Below, in pieces: positions 19,641 to 31,039 of a DNA stretch of 64,000 bases. The first letter of the stretch is position 1. Every line of letters begins with the position of its first letter. A program made the position numbers and the translations under genes. Below the pieces are notes generated by a model. It had not been told where the DNA came from and did not search any database. It saw nothing but the letters and a program-made list of their open reading frames with translations. This DNA comes from Phytophthora sp. 'mugwort' (lineage: Eukaryota > Oomycota > Peronosporomycetes > Peronosporales > Peronosporaceae), in assembly GCA_033558025.1 (NCBI GenBank), contig JAUCEF010000018.1, forward strand, positions 3,658,001 through 3,722,000, written 5' to 3'.

Positions 19641-19839
19641 GCCGTGGAGGCCGCCCAGCTTCGTTAAAAATACCTACCCTCGATGAAGATAACCGCTCCG
19701 TGTCTCCTTGTCTAAAGCGTTCACCATTAACGCAGTTTCCACGCGACCTCGGTTATGATTCCTTTCAAACGATACTGCGTGTACTTGACCTATATTAAAG
19801 GCCGCGCAACGACTCGGTCGTCCTTGTCTCGTTGCCACA

Positions 19840-20610
19840 CATCTGCCAACGTCAGCGCTGAATTTCCGGATAACTTGCACTCTCGCCTTCTGCAAAGAAT
19901 ATCATCCTCTGCCCGCGCGTACAGCAATTTGCTCGCTCGCTCCCATTCCTGCAGTATGAGAACATGACGTCATCCGACTCGGCGCCTCGTACTTAATATT
20001 CGCCTCGTACACGGTGAGAATCGCCGCTCAGGACACCAACATCACGAACATGGCTCAGAAGGTGAAATGGTTCTACAACGTCGAGTTAGTTCGTACCGGA
20101 GACCCTGAAACAACAAAAAGTCGGTGAAACCATAGATTCAGCAAGTCCATCCAGTACGTTTTGACTCCCTACCAAAGCCTATTCTTTGGAGTAACTTAAG
20201 ATGTCAGAGGACTCGAATGACGCCTCCCAGTTCTGCCCGTCGAAGGTGGTGGTAGTGACGCTCGTGATGGTGGGAATCCACGCAAGCCACAGTGACCGCG
20301 TACCCGCCGGATTGCTCCGCGAGATGTAGAAGGCCTGAACTCCACATTTTTTGCAAAATAGGTGCTTGGCCTGGTGGGCGTTGAGGTGTATTGCGTCAAC
20401 ATCTTGTCACCTTGTAGCAGGCGAAAACGATATCTCGGCACGACGGCGTGGGCGTTCTGCTCCATAGCGCAGATGGAGCAGTTGCACTTAGTCTGCACCA
20501 AGTTGCTGGGCGCCTCGAACTCGAACTGCATCGATATACAGCAGCAAGAACAGTGATGCATCGAATGATGGAGTGGTCGACATTACAGCAGTCAAGGATC
20601 TTCGTAGTAT
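19840..20610. repeat. Duplicated segment, copy B (carries dead GFA gene)
   Basis: Homologous to copy A at 13820-14550, as described there. The match ends near 20608 in the upstream flank of the GFA copy, where repeat sequence begins. The direct repeat GCACAGTTCCGG lies at 20619-20630 and again at 20796-20807. Confidence 0.68.
20179..20583 (-). pseudogene. GFA/CENP-V-like gene, frameshifted second copy
   Basis: The copy keeps the ATG (20583) and stop (20179) positions of the intact gene at 14078-14482. It has a small insertion near the start that shifts the frame before the first Cys pair, a further shift after LTQYT, and a deletion near the former DPATIT segment. The central KCNCSICAMEQNAH motif is preserved at the sequence level. 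The zinc motif CHC reads as CCC. Confidence 0.85.
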
Positions 20611-20812
20611 CCGTGCGAGCACAGTTCCGGGTCATTTTTGAGACCCCCTGTAACTTCACGATAGCTCTGCGTTGGACACGGTACACAATTAAAAAGAGGG
20701 GTGTTAGCTTAGTCGAGGGCTGCCTTCTTTGGTGCCATTGTACTAGCCCAACAGCATGAAACTCGCTAATGAATCTTGTAACTATTTTGTTTTGCGCACA
20801 GTTCCGGACCAC

Positions 20813-21658
20813 CTACAGATGCACTACATGTAACGGCGGTAATTCGCCCTTTGAGTCAAACCCACGCACTAACTGTCGGTAGGTTGTCGCGAGAATGTCT
20901 TCGTTTGCCATCATTTTCCTCTCCCGTTGAGCCCTTGCGTTAAACTTCCCTTTGGCTGGCACATGCTGTCGTGTGGCTCGAGTTGGTTGCTTCTCTTGCT
21001 TGTGGATACCTTTTGCAGCGGCATCCTCTCCCCTCATGAGTCTCCAATCTTCTGTCCGCTTCAGTATTTCCATCTCCTTGGTCTTCTTTGCCATCTCCCA
21101 ATGCGATCGGGCTGCTTCGGCTGTGTTTGCTGCAGCGTCCTTCTCCTGGGCACGGCGAGCTCGGTCTACAACCCCGTTTGGGTTCTCGTTCTACTTTTCA
21201 CGCTCTTTACGAATTCTTACCTCATGCTTCTTTACTACTTTAGCAATGGTAACATCTTAGGTGATCAGAACAGAGCCATGTACGTGGTCGACAGGCGAAC
21301 GAGCAACTTTCGGCTTCTTACGCGCTAGATTAGCAGCTATTTCCTCATAGTTGATGCTGAGGGATTTGCCTGGGTTCAGACCTTCCCTTTTCAGCTTGAC
21401 TCGGTCCGGTTTGTCATGACAAGTCTAGGCTCAATTTGGAGAATGGTCTTGAGGGTCAATCTGCCTCCGTCACCTATAATACGCTGTGTCATCACTGCCT
21501 CGGAAATAGGGTAGATACAGGTCTTTTCAAAACCATCGACGATGTGCGCCCTCGTCAGAGTTCTTGGGAGCGCCGCGGTAGCTATCTCCACCATGTTTTG
21601 AGTCAGAACAACGCCATGCATCTTCTTGAATTTCTTAATCTCGATGTCCAAATTCTTC
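20813..21658 (-). pseudogene. pogo/DDE_1-type transposase, C-terminal half (split by piggyBac)
   Basis: Reading leftward from 21658, the frame has IKKFKKMHGVVLTQNMV, then AHIVDGFEKTCIYPIS, the C-terminal region of oomycete pogo-type transposases. After stops a basic coiled segment follows (20813-21094, with KKTKEMEILKRTEDW). The N-terminal half lies across the piggyBac insertion at 24935-25840. The halves join naturally: the right half ends DVSVFNP and the left half begins KKNLDIEIKKF. Confidence 0.72.
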
Positions 21659-24600
21659 TTTACCCCCACCCCCCCCCCCCTTCCCAACGTCGTAAGCTAC
21701 GGCTTAGATTCCCGCTTAATAGAGGAAATGGCTCAGAAAAAAAGATTCAGTACTATAATCAGGTGTAATCCTTCATCCAACATATATAACAGGTAGAGGT
21801 TTTGGGACATGACAAAAAGGGTCGGCGGGAAAAGGATGGGCTGGGAAAGGATGGGATGCAATTGAAGACAAATATGCGGCGTCCAATCAGTGGCTCAGGG
21901 ATCATTTACGAATTTGACTGGAATCGCACGGATCCGGTCGACCAAGACGACAAAGAAGTCGGCGGTCGTCGATGCCGCACGGGGCGTGAACTTCACGAAC
22001 CTCGGGCGCCAGCTTCGCTCCAAAGAGTGGAAAAGTAAGCGGCCTTCAGGCCTCTCCAACGATTGGACCTATACCTCGCCTCAAGGACAAACATTCATTG
22101 GTAAGTTGATATATTTGTATAAATTATCAAAAAGGATTTAACGCATGTTGTATTGACAGGCGATCGAGCAGTAGTAACCTTCTCGCTTACGAGTAAGCAA
22201 GCGGCCAATGGTAGCGTCGAGGCGTCGAGGATAGCGTGCCAACAGAACGCGGGGACAGTAAGGTGGCAGCGAAGCGCGGGAGCAGCGCGTGGATGATCTA
22301 ATGACGGCTTCCCAGATCGACACGTCCATCACGCTGTCCGCCAACACACTACACGATCTGTTTGGCTCGGACAGTGACAGCGAGTCTGGGTGACGCGGGG
22401 GGGGGGGGGGGTAGACACCGATGTTGGAGTCGTGTTGCCTGCTAACGATGTGAATGTTCTGTCCGTGGTGATATTTCTGACGAATATGTTGCGGTGAATT
22501 CGAGCGGAAGTGAGTACAGTGATAACGCTGACGTCATGTGAACGAGCGTCGTGAGTTTCCCGACGTGTAGACGGTGGATGATGAAGAGGTGGTGCATATG
22601 GATGAAACATTCATGCAGTCTTTGGGTGGAAATCTAACGCTTAACGCAATAGACAACGATGCGCTTCGCCAGTTAGCGTGGGGCCCATTGTCTTCGGATT
22701 TCGAGACTGGTGTGGACGAGTACCAAATTTATCTCGTGACATAGTGACACCGATACCAGAATTGCAGGATATGGCGGACTCACCTCTTCTGCTGTTTTTC
22801 TATTTCCTGCCCAATTCTTTGTGGATGCGCGTGACAAAGGAAACCAACCGGTACCGGAACCAGACATCAAAAGCAAGAGCTAAACGGATTCGTGCAAGCC
22901 AACGAAAGCGTGCGGCGGCGACGCCAGAGATCGTCAAGCAGATCGAGAGACGATTACGTGCGGAGCCCAAGTACGAGGTGCAGGAGCTCCTCCGTGTTAT
23001 CGGGTTACTTGTGGCAAGAATACTGAACCCTACAACGAGCAGTTTTTCGCGGCACTGGGCTATGACCTCTGATGGTGCCATACCAGCCGGCACATTCATG
23101 GCCAGAAACCACAGCACTGCTATCCTGAGAGACCTTCCCTTTGTGAACAACAAGGCTCCGCGTGCTCGTGGCAAGTTGTGGAATGAATCTGCGTCCAGTT
23201 GTGGATCTATTGCAGGCACTGTTCCTGCCGGTCTGGACGCTACCCGGTCAGTTTTCGTTCGACAAGGGAGTCTTGCCAGCAACGTCGAAGATGAACACGA
23301 CGCGTATGTTTATGCCTGACAAGCCGCATCGATACAGAACGAAGGTGTTTATGGTGTGTGACTCTGTGAGTGCATACTGCCACCAGTACGTTTTGTTTTG
23401 CCTTTATTAAGTCGTAAGTTACGCTTTTGAAAATGCTAGCTTGTTGACAATGTCGTTTGTTGCTGCTTCCGTTTTGAAATTTATGGAGGAAAAAGGGAAC
23501 AACCGATAGAAATTAACAAGCATTTAACAGCAAGACAGGTGCCGCTGCGGTTATTAGGAACATGAAAATTGTTCATGGTGAACATACCTGGGGTTTCCGC
23601 TTGATGGTCATTGACCGATTTTATTCGTCGATGGCCTTGGCTATACAGCTATTGTCAATGGGTATCTACCTCGTGGGGCCATCGTGACGAACCGCTGGGC
23701 TACGACAAGCGAGGTGTGGAAAAGCGGCAGAGCTGCCACGGGGAGTCGAGCGCGGATCGCTCACTTTGTTGCGCTCCGTCGCCATACCGACAATGATGAC
23801 GGGCCACTGGTGTGACCGGAAGCCCGTACATTACCTTGCTACCGTACACTAGAATTTAAAGGGAGCTGGTCACTCCATCTTCAAGTACCCCAAGCTCGTC
23901 ACGGATTACCAACGCTGGATGGGCGGAGTTGACGTCCACGATCAACTCCGCCTCCGGTCTTACTCCGAGCAGACGTCGCTGCGGTTCCAGAAGTACTAAA
24001 GGTCACTATTTATGGGATTCTTGGACATGGCACTTGTGAACGCCTACATCACGCACAAGGCAACCTGCATTATCAAGCGGTTGGTGCCAAAGGATCGCGA
24101 GGAGCGGTACGCGTTGCTGCACAAGAAGCTTCTGCAGCTGAAGGCGGGGGACTTCGTGGACGCGCAGGCAGCGCCGATGGGACCATCACCAAGTGTCGCA
24201 AGCCCCACCGTGGATCCGGACACACGCATCAGTTCGACGACTGGGTGTCCGACATCCAAAGCGCCGGCAGCGCGGCAAACGGAAGAAGTCTTACCAGCCC
24301 TACGTTCTTCTGCGAGGATTGTTCGCATCCCGACGCCAAGTGTTTCCTCTGCCCGAAGGCGCGGCGCACATATGGAGGCGTTCTGAAGACCTGTTACCAA
24401 ATCTGGCATGAGGACTTCAATAGCGGTTCTGCCATCCCGGCGTCGCTGGGAAAGCGCGTCGTACTGCGTCGCTCGGGCAAGGTCGGGACGCGCAAGCCTA
24501 CTCGACGCGAGCTGATACAGAAGCAAGCGAGTGATGGCGCCGACAACGAGGGTGACGAAGAACAAAAACGGGTGAATAAGTGCGTCACATCTTACTTTCA

Positions 24601-24934
24601 TTGATTTGATTCAATACACATTGTGATTGTGCTTTCTTTGTTGATTTTTCCCCTCTGCCTTTCTTGCGTGCGGGTAGTATGGACAAGCCTTTGTATGAAC
24701 CCCTTTTTAAGTTGTAAGTGACAGCTTTCTAAACCCAATGTATTTCGCAGCGGGCGTGAACGTCGCCAGACTTACGATGAAATTTTCTAAAACCTCTACC
24801 AATCCATACGTTCATTTCGGTTTCTCTTGGCGTGTATAGTACGCCACCATACAAACACCTATATTAAAGGAGTCGTAAGATACGACGTAAAATAGGCCGT
24901 CCCAACATCGATTTTCTGGTAATCGAGGGGTTTA
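21659..24934 (+). mobile_element. piggyBac element inserted in a pogo transposase, TTTA flanks
   Basis: TTTA stands on both sides (21659-21662 and 24931-24934). Element sequence begins with a C run on the left and ends with a G run on the right, as expected for ends starting CCC. The host transposase is continuous across it. piggyBac normally duplicates TTAA, so TTTA is either a variant target or a mutated one. The element of about 3.27 kb carries a broken transposase in the plus direction. A palindromic motif GTCGTAAG-N-TACG occurs near both ends and inside. Confidence 0.72.
22570..24603 (+). pseudogene. piggyBac-type transposase (DDE_Tnp_1_7), broken
   Basis: Fragments in order: ETFMQSLGGNLTLNAIDND near 22600; FFYFLPNSLWMRVTKETNRY near 22795-22855; GQFSFDKGVLPATSKMNTTRM and DKPHRYRTKVFMVCDS near 23250-23365; RWMGGVDVHDQLRLRSYS near 23910-23965; LFMGFLDMALVNAYITHK at 24008; and a C-terminal Cys-containing stretch (CEDCSHPDAKCFLCPKA) near 24310-24360. 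These are hallmarks of piggyBac-derived transposases. Several frame changes and stops interrupt them. A stretch near 23408-23530 reads poorly and may be an intron or a small insertion. Confidence 0.82.
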
Positions 24935-25840
24935 GGGATTGAACACCGACACGTCCAGAGTTGCAAGAAGTGAGAAGTGTGGGCTGGAAGAGCATAGATG
25001 CACTCCGTTACGCTTTGCAAACTTCAGTGTCTGCAAGGAAAAATGGTCCTTGTAACCATCCATTACGACCAATACCGGGTGTTTTGGAGGAATGCAGTTC
25101 ACGAACCACTCAAAATACTGGGTAAATAGAGTGCGTTCTAGGAAGGACGACTTGCTAGACGCGAAGTTGGCGTCGTTAGCTGCTCCAATCGTAAACTGTG
25201 GAGTAACACTTTCACCAGGAAACGATGATAAAAGGGGAAACGGCAGATCCATCCGCATTGACGAACACAAGTGCCGATACGTTTGTACGATCATAGCCTG
25301 CAACATATTGTATTTCATTCCCTTTCCGGCCAGCGCTATAGGTTTCTTTCTTGAGCCTTGGCCGCACATACCCGTTTCATCCAGATTCCAGATATGTAGA
25401 GTCGTTGTTCGGAGCTCCTCATCGCTTCCGGAGAGATTGGCCCAATTGAGTCCAGAGTACGTTTCAACTTAGCAAACTGAGACACCACAGTAGTCTCAGT
25501 CGACGCTGTAGCTCTGTATTTTTCGAGATGCTGTGCAGATCGACGACAAAAACTCTGAGTGGTTCTTGACAAAAAGCTGGACGTAGCGACGTGACGGAAA
25601 TGTATCATATATTCCACGACGTTGTGGACTCTCCTCCACAACTCTCCTGATGAAGAGTGCAATATCATTCATGGTAAAGCACTGCGCATTGGCCGTCCGA
25701 TCGATAACAGCAGCCAAAATGCCATCGATATCATCTCCCGTCATCATCGGACCATTGCGCGCATCGACCTCTATTTCACCAGACACCCTGCGCAAGATTT
25801 TCCCACGTTTCACATCATACATGGCAGCGTTTCGGGAGGA
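24935..25840 (-). pseudogene. pogo/DDE_1-type transposase, N-terminal half
   Basis: Overlapping minus-strand frames start near AAMYDVKRGKILRRVSGE (about 25825) and continue with FTMNDIALFIRRVVEESPQR and VQLFVKNHSEF. They end with VLVVMDGYKDHFSLQTLKFA and LLATLDVSVFNP, the MDG...H...LDV region of DDE_1 transposases that holds the second catalytic Asp. The frame then reaches the TTTA border of the piggyBac insertion. At least two frameshifts are present. Confidence 0.75.
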
Positions 25841-25859
25841 TAGCCGTTTTGCCTTTATC

Positions 25860-26340
25860 GCAGCGGCAGCTTCCTCAAGGCGTTGTTGCTCGTTGGATTC
25901 TTGGCAATTCGGTCAGTATCAAAGCACATCAGGTCAGTGAACGTCGTGGCCAGGTGCTCTACGATGAAATAGAAGATTTGACAGAGTATTCGGGGTGCTC
26001 GTCCAAACATTTCTGCCATGTCAATCCAACGCTGCGGGAACTCATGCGGCATAGGCAGACACACAAGGCTTCTAACGGAGTTGCCCGAAGCCTTCCTTGG
26101 TAACAACGGGGTCGGGGATTTTCAGGTACACCACTAGGTGCTGCAAATCGCTTGTGATGAAGCAAAATTGGTCCTTGGCTTCCTGGTCGGACATCGCGAG
26201 GATGTCAAGGCGGAGCCGGGGACCAAGAGCTGATCAGGTACGATAACGGGGGCGTTCACGACAAGCTCGAGGAGCAATAGCATCGCGATCTCCTCCTCTT
26301 CCACTGCGTTGGGAACGATGAGCTCGTTCATGTTGTTCAT
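25860..26340 (-). pseudogene. PIF/Harbinger-type (HARBI1-like) nuclease, N-terminal fragment
   Basis: The fragment reads MNELIVPNAVEEEEIAMLLL at the start (26331), then DLQHLVVYLKIPDP, then in another frame RWIDMAEMFGRAPRILCQIF and VEHLATTFTDL. This order resembles the N-terminal part of Harbinger nucleases. The rest of the protein is missing. The fragment ends where the pogo-type transposase begins, as if cut by that insertion. Confidence 0.58.
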
Positions 26341-26553
26341 AGCCGAACAGAAGCTAGCATGGATTAATCTAATAGAGGGGGGCCTGAAGTTGGGGAGCGC
26401 GCAAAAGTTACACTACGTGCTTTTGCTACGTGTTTCTATTCGTCGTTACTTCTGAACAGCCCTCCACGATGGGAACCCCGTTGTCATTCTGCGCTATCCC
26501 GCTTACGTGCTTTTTATTACGTGGTTTTAAAAATGCGGTGCTCTGAAAGCCTC

Positions 26554-26660
26554 TATTACGACAGTCAAGGATCTTCGTAGTGGGTGGCAAATTCGAGGAT
26601 GACTGCACTTGACTTGGTGTCCCTTAAGAAGGAGTGATGGTCGGTACCTGTTTTTAGCCA
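26554..26660. promoter_or_regulatory. Short divergent promoter: GFA upstream flank (copy C) joined to EF-hand start
   Basis: GACAGTCAAGGATCTTCGTA and GGTGGCAAATTCGAGGATGA here match the flank just upstream of the GFA start codons at 14482 and 20583. The likeness begins right at the former start codon, but no GFA gene follows. The other end abuts the ATG of the EF-hand gene. This suggests that the two genes once shared a promoter of about 110 bp. Confidence 0.65.
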
Positions 26661-27525
26661 ATGAGAGGGCGTTGTACTCGAAACGACGGCGGAAGTCTGA
26701 TGCTTGGGCGTATAGCTCGCGATGGAGTGCGGAGGAGTGCGGAGGAGGCTGTGGCTAAGCCTCTTACGGTCCAGGAAAGGTCGAGCTTGTTGGAGATGAG
26801 TGGAGTGCTATTGGACTATCCTGATGGACTGCTTCAACCGTGTACGTGACTGTATGGGGGAGGGGGCTTAGCTGGCTTTGCGAGGCTGACGGGGTCTTTG
26901 GTAGTTGCACGGCAGGAGCTTGGGCGTCTCAAGAAACGATTCGTGCAGTTAGTTCCGGCGGGAGACATGAGTCAAGAGCTCCGTGTCCCACTGGTTGCAG
27001 TGCTGCAGATGCCGGAGCTGCGGGCGCAACCGTTCGTTCCGTTGGTTGCTCGCTTGATTGTGGATCGGCAAGTGAAAGAAACTGGTTCTTCGGCTGCGAT
27101 AAACGGAGAAGCAAGTGGAGACATGATGTCATTCTGCGCTTTTGTGACGATGCTGGCTGTCTTCAGCGTCAAGCAGCCACGGGAGATCAAGCGACGAGGT
27201 TAGTATAGCAGAGCTTTGAACTTGGAAGATGTGAAGATTCAAGATCAGTAACTTGGCAACTTGCCGTTTGATTCAACTGTGTATTTGGTGGACAGTTCTT
27301 TTCGACGTTTACGATCATGAGAACAAAGGGTGCGTCACAGTCGACGACTTTTTGAGGATCATCTCGACAGTTTCATGCTCGAATACTACGCGTTACAAGG
27401 CACTGCATCAAGGTTTGCAGCTCCACCTAGCACCATTTGTAAAGCAAATTAACTCCGAGGTGAGAGGGGTGCTACTCGTCGATTTCAACCAGGTAGATAC
27501 TCATCTCTTGTCGCATTTGGGCTAA
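26661..27525 (+). CDS. EF-hand protein, calcineurin B-like
   Basis: Three exons (26661-26841, 26905-27198, 27296-27525) give 234 residues. The introns are 63 and 97 nt, with donors GTACGT and GTTAGT and acceptors GGTAG and GGACAG. The pattern follows calcineurin B-type proteins: a helix with KKRFVQLVP, then MSFCAFVTMLAVFSVKQ, then the best EF loop, VYDHENKGCVTVDDF (about 162-176), then a degenerate loop SEVRGVLLVDF near the end. The best loop keeps Asp at position 1 and Gly at 6 but has Lys at 5 and Asp at 12, so calcium binding is doubtful. The start is chosen because MRGRCTRN is shared with the truncated copy at 15380. The KIF6-type kinesin follows on the same strand after about 270 bp. Confidence 0.72.
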
Positions 27526-27795
27526 TTTCCGTCGTCTTCTCACTCTTTTCTTATCTTACCAAAAATGACCAAGCTTATTGCCGACGAAGAAGTCATCAAC
27601 ACGCTCACAATAGCATTCTAGCAGATATGCTACGTGTAGTACGTTCTATTCTACCTGTTATCCCGCCTCGTTTCTCAATTTTAGAAACTCAACAACTAAA
27701 ATTACTTTTTATTTGGATGCCCGCCAGCATGAACCTTGGAAACGACTCGCCCAATTAAGGCAGTGAGCTCAGTTCGATCAGCGTGTTTAAAGCCC

Positions 27796-30757
27796 ATGGT
27801 TAAGTGGCACATTGGCACCTACGCACGGTTGCGGCCCCCTCGTCGCGGACATGAGTGCTCGAAATTCGATCTCGGTTTGTCCAGAACTTTGTAGGACTAA
27901 TGATTTCTTTTACCTACCGTACCGCTAAACGTTGGCTATACTTCATGCGGTGCTGTTTTCTTGCCAATAGAAAGAGTGGACGACGGTCGATTTAGCAGGA
28001 CAGTGATTGCTTTCCCACCTCCGGACGATGACGAGGCTCGAATGCATCTGAAGCAGCGCGATGGGCTGGACTTCCATTTCAACGACGTTTTCGAGCCAAG
28101 TGTCTCACAGGAGCAAGTGTTCAACGAAGTTTGTCTTGTAAGTACTGAGTCCTTTTACCTATTATGTGCTTAGCTTGACTTGGTATGCCTCATTTTAGGA
28201 TATTGTGCATAGTGCCTTGGATGGCTATAACGGCACTATCCTGGCTTATGGGCAGACAGGGTCAGGAAAGACGTACACAATCACAGGCGGAGAGCATTAT
28301 GCGGACCGCGGCATCATTCCTCGTGTTCTCTCGACAATATTTGAAGAGTTCGAGAAGAAACCAAACATGCGCTACTCGTGCTACATTTCCTACCTTGAGA
28401 TCTACAACGAAACGGTTTACGATTTACTCGACCGGTACGCTGGAAGCAATGGCGACTGTGGCGATTTTAACACTGACACAATATTTGTTGCTTTATCAGA
28501 TCTCACACGGATCGACCTATTGAAGAGTGGACGAGAGTCCTTCTTATGGATGACGACGACGGCGATATGCATTTCCGAAATTTGGGGTACGTAAACTTAC
28601 GTGGTGGTCTGAGTTTTGCGTGTACTCATCATCTTATTGTATGCTGTGTAGTGTCTTTGAGGCAGCCTCAGAAGAGGAAGCGCTGAATCTGCTCTTCCTT
28701 GGTAACATGAACCGCGTCACCAGTGATACCCCAATGAATCAGGTACGTCGAAATGCAGCGCTGAGGCTCATGGTTGTGCTGATATCGGAACTAAAAATGC
28801 TCTGTCAGGCTTCGTCGCGCTCGCATTCGATTTTCAGCGTCATGATCGAGTCACGTCCTACCGATTCCGACCTGATCGTCACGTCTAAGCTACACTTAGT
28901 CGACCTTGCAGGTTCGGAGCGCGTCTACAAGCGTGACGGTACTGAGCGCATGCGGTCAGAAGGAAAACACATCAACCTCTCATTACATCACCTTGAACAG
29001 GTACGATATTGTATGAAGTGTATGCTGTTGTGTGAGGGGATGGTCTAATAAATCATTTTTATAATGTTTTAGGTGATCTTGTCATTACGCAGCAAGCGAA
29101 ATGCTGTGTCAAGGACATATCACATACCGTACCGCAACTCCATGCTCACGTCCGTCTTGAGAGGTAGTCTGGGAGGCAATTGCAAGTCGGTGTTCATTGC
29201 CACCCTGAATCCGGAGAACGATTTCCAGGATGAATCGATCTCGACTTGTCGCTTTATGCAGCGCTGCTCGGAGGTGGCAGTGGAGATCGCAGTAAACACG
29301 GAAATCGACATTGAGAAGCGCTTGGAGGCTGTTGAAAAGCTTAACGCAGAGCTTGAGACCACTAACTTGGAGCTACAACAGCGTGCAGTGCAACTTGAAA
29401 ACGAGTTAAAGGACCAGGCACTTCATCTTGTCAAACAGGAGCAACAATGGGGACGACGTCTTACTCTCGCTCAACAAGAGACTCAAGCAGCATTGTTGGC
29501 AGCGAAAAAAAACGCGAGGGACCGGTTTGATCAAATGAACAAAAAGGTGGACTGGTTGCAGTGCGAGGAGATCGTCGAGAGGTTGTTGCTCACGGGTGAC
29601 CTGCCACGTGAAGAACTTGATAAACCACCAAGTGAAGGCGAGTTGGAGGAAGCCCGACTGCTGTATGAAGCTGTCGCACAAGGAATTCGGGATCTTGGGA
29701 TGGCTACAGCTCTTGGATGTCTGGTCGTTCTAAAGGAAAACACTTTCTTCGCGTCGAATACTGCAGCGGAACTGCACGAGCTCATGAGCAAGCAAACGAA
29801 AACCGTAGAGGTCCTTGAGCAACGATTGCTTGAACAGAAGCGTGAAGCTGAAGTACTGAGACAGCGGATCCAAATTATTACCGAGTCGGACGGCGAACCG
29901 AAGACGTCCATTCCGAGATCCAAGTCGCACGTCTGTGCTCTTCGAAAGCGCCATTCTTCTCATCGACGACCGTCCGAAAGTGGCAGAGTTGAAAGTACCG
30001 ATACATCCAACAGTGGCAGTGATAGTGAGAACGACAGCGAGGCTTCCGAGAGTCATGAATACGACCGACCGCCGGCGCGACTTGAAAGTTCCCCAAGTAA
30101 GCCCGAACCGATCAGACGTGATCGTGAAGCTCTCAAAAGATCCGAGTACAACAACTCCAGCATCTCAGAAGGAAGTCTGATGGAAGACAAGCAGGCTACT
30201 GTTCGAGGTGCAGCTTTGACAGCAACAGACGGAGTAGAACGTCCTGTTCCTCCGCCGATAGGGACTTCTCGTAAGTCAGGTAGCGACTTGATCCGGAAAC
30301 GCATGGAGCTTTTACGAACTGGCAGTTTATTCGTGAAGTACGGACGCTTTGGGAAACCTCACGTCCGCTTTGTCTGGTGCTCGGCTGATCTCGAGTATCT
30401 CAATTACCGCAAAGTGAACAGTACAATACTCAAAGCCACTATCCCGACGCGATCTATTGTGCACATATGCATCGGTCAGAATACTCGGGTATTTGAACGT
30501 GCCAAGCAACCAGCGCGAGCTCCACACTGTTTCTCAGTCGAGTACGAAGAGAATCGGACATTGGATCTGGAGGTAGAAGTCTATGAGACTAGAAGTTGAT
30601 GGAAGGTAGAACCTCAGAACTACAACCTTTTTCTCACTTGTGTTCTTTTTTGCTATAGATTGCAGACGGTGAGAGCCCAGAAGTCAAGAAGACGAAGCGG
30701 AGCGACTGGGTGGAAGCATTACAATTCCTTATCAAGCTGAAAGCAGCTTCTCATTGA
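27796..30757 (+). CDS. KIF6: Kinesin-9 motor of KIF6 type with C-terminal PH domain
   Basis: Eight exons: 27796-27874, 27971-28137, 28199-28434, 28500-28586, 28652-28742, 28809-29000, 29073-30572, 30659-30757. All junctions are GT-AG and the phases join to 816 residues. The motor starts MVKWHIGTYARLRPPRR and has the P-loop GQTGSGKT (100-107), switch I NQASSRSHS built across exons 5 and 6, and switch II DLAGSE. The segments ITGGEHYADRGIIPR, EEEALNLLFLGN and LHHLEQV are characteristic of KIF6, a ciliary kinesin-9. Coiled coil fills about 365-550 and a Ser/Asp-rich linker follows. The end (about 700-815) reads as a PH domain: KYGRFGKPHVRFVW at its start and DWVEALQFLIK in the last exon. KIF6 of animals is not known to me with a PH domain. 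Confidence 0.88.
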
Positions 30758-30981
30758 AAGAAATCTTATGCTGAAGCAGGAGGATCCATCATCTCAGACG
30801 TGTAAATTGTCACTAAAGACATTCAAAAGAATTGAAAGGACTGGCGCACTTGAACTGGAGCTGACTAAACATAAGCTTAGAAATTTCTGCTAACTCTCGA
30901 TGCCAACATCGTCGGGTTTCTCTGTCTTTTCCATGATTCGTACAGGCCTCGAAGCCTTCGACACAGAAACTTGGTCCTCTG

Positions 30982-30991
30982 TCATTGTTCC
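30982..30991 (+). promoter_or_regulatory. Oomycete-type initiator (Inr-like) element
   Basis: TCATTGTTCC lies 49 nt upstream of the ATG at 31040 and fits the oomycete initiator pattern (YCAYTYY). The same sequence is present before the inverted copy of the gene (about 55994-56003). Confidence 0.45.
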
Positions 30992-31039
30992 TTTGGACTC
31001 CAAGTACCTAAGTCATCTCCCTCCTCCTCAAGCTCCAAC

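Noticed and set aside
22388..22411. Homopolymer G run, also C/G runs near 10097, 21663 and 62210
   Set aside because: Noted as low-complexity features of decayed repeats; too short to support a functional claim such as a quadruplex promoter.
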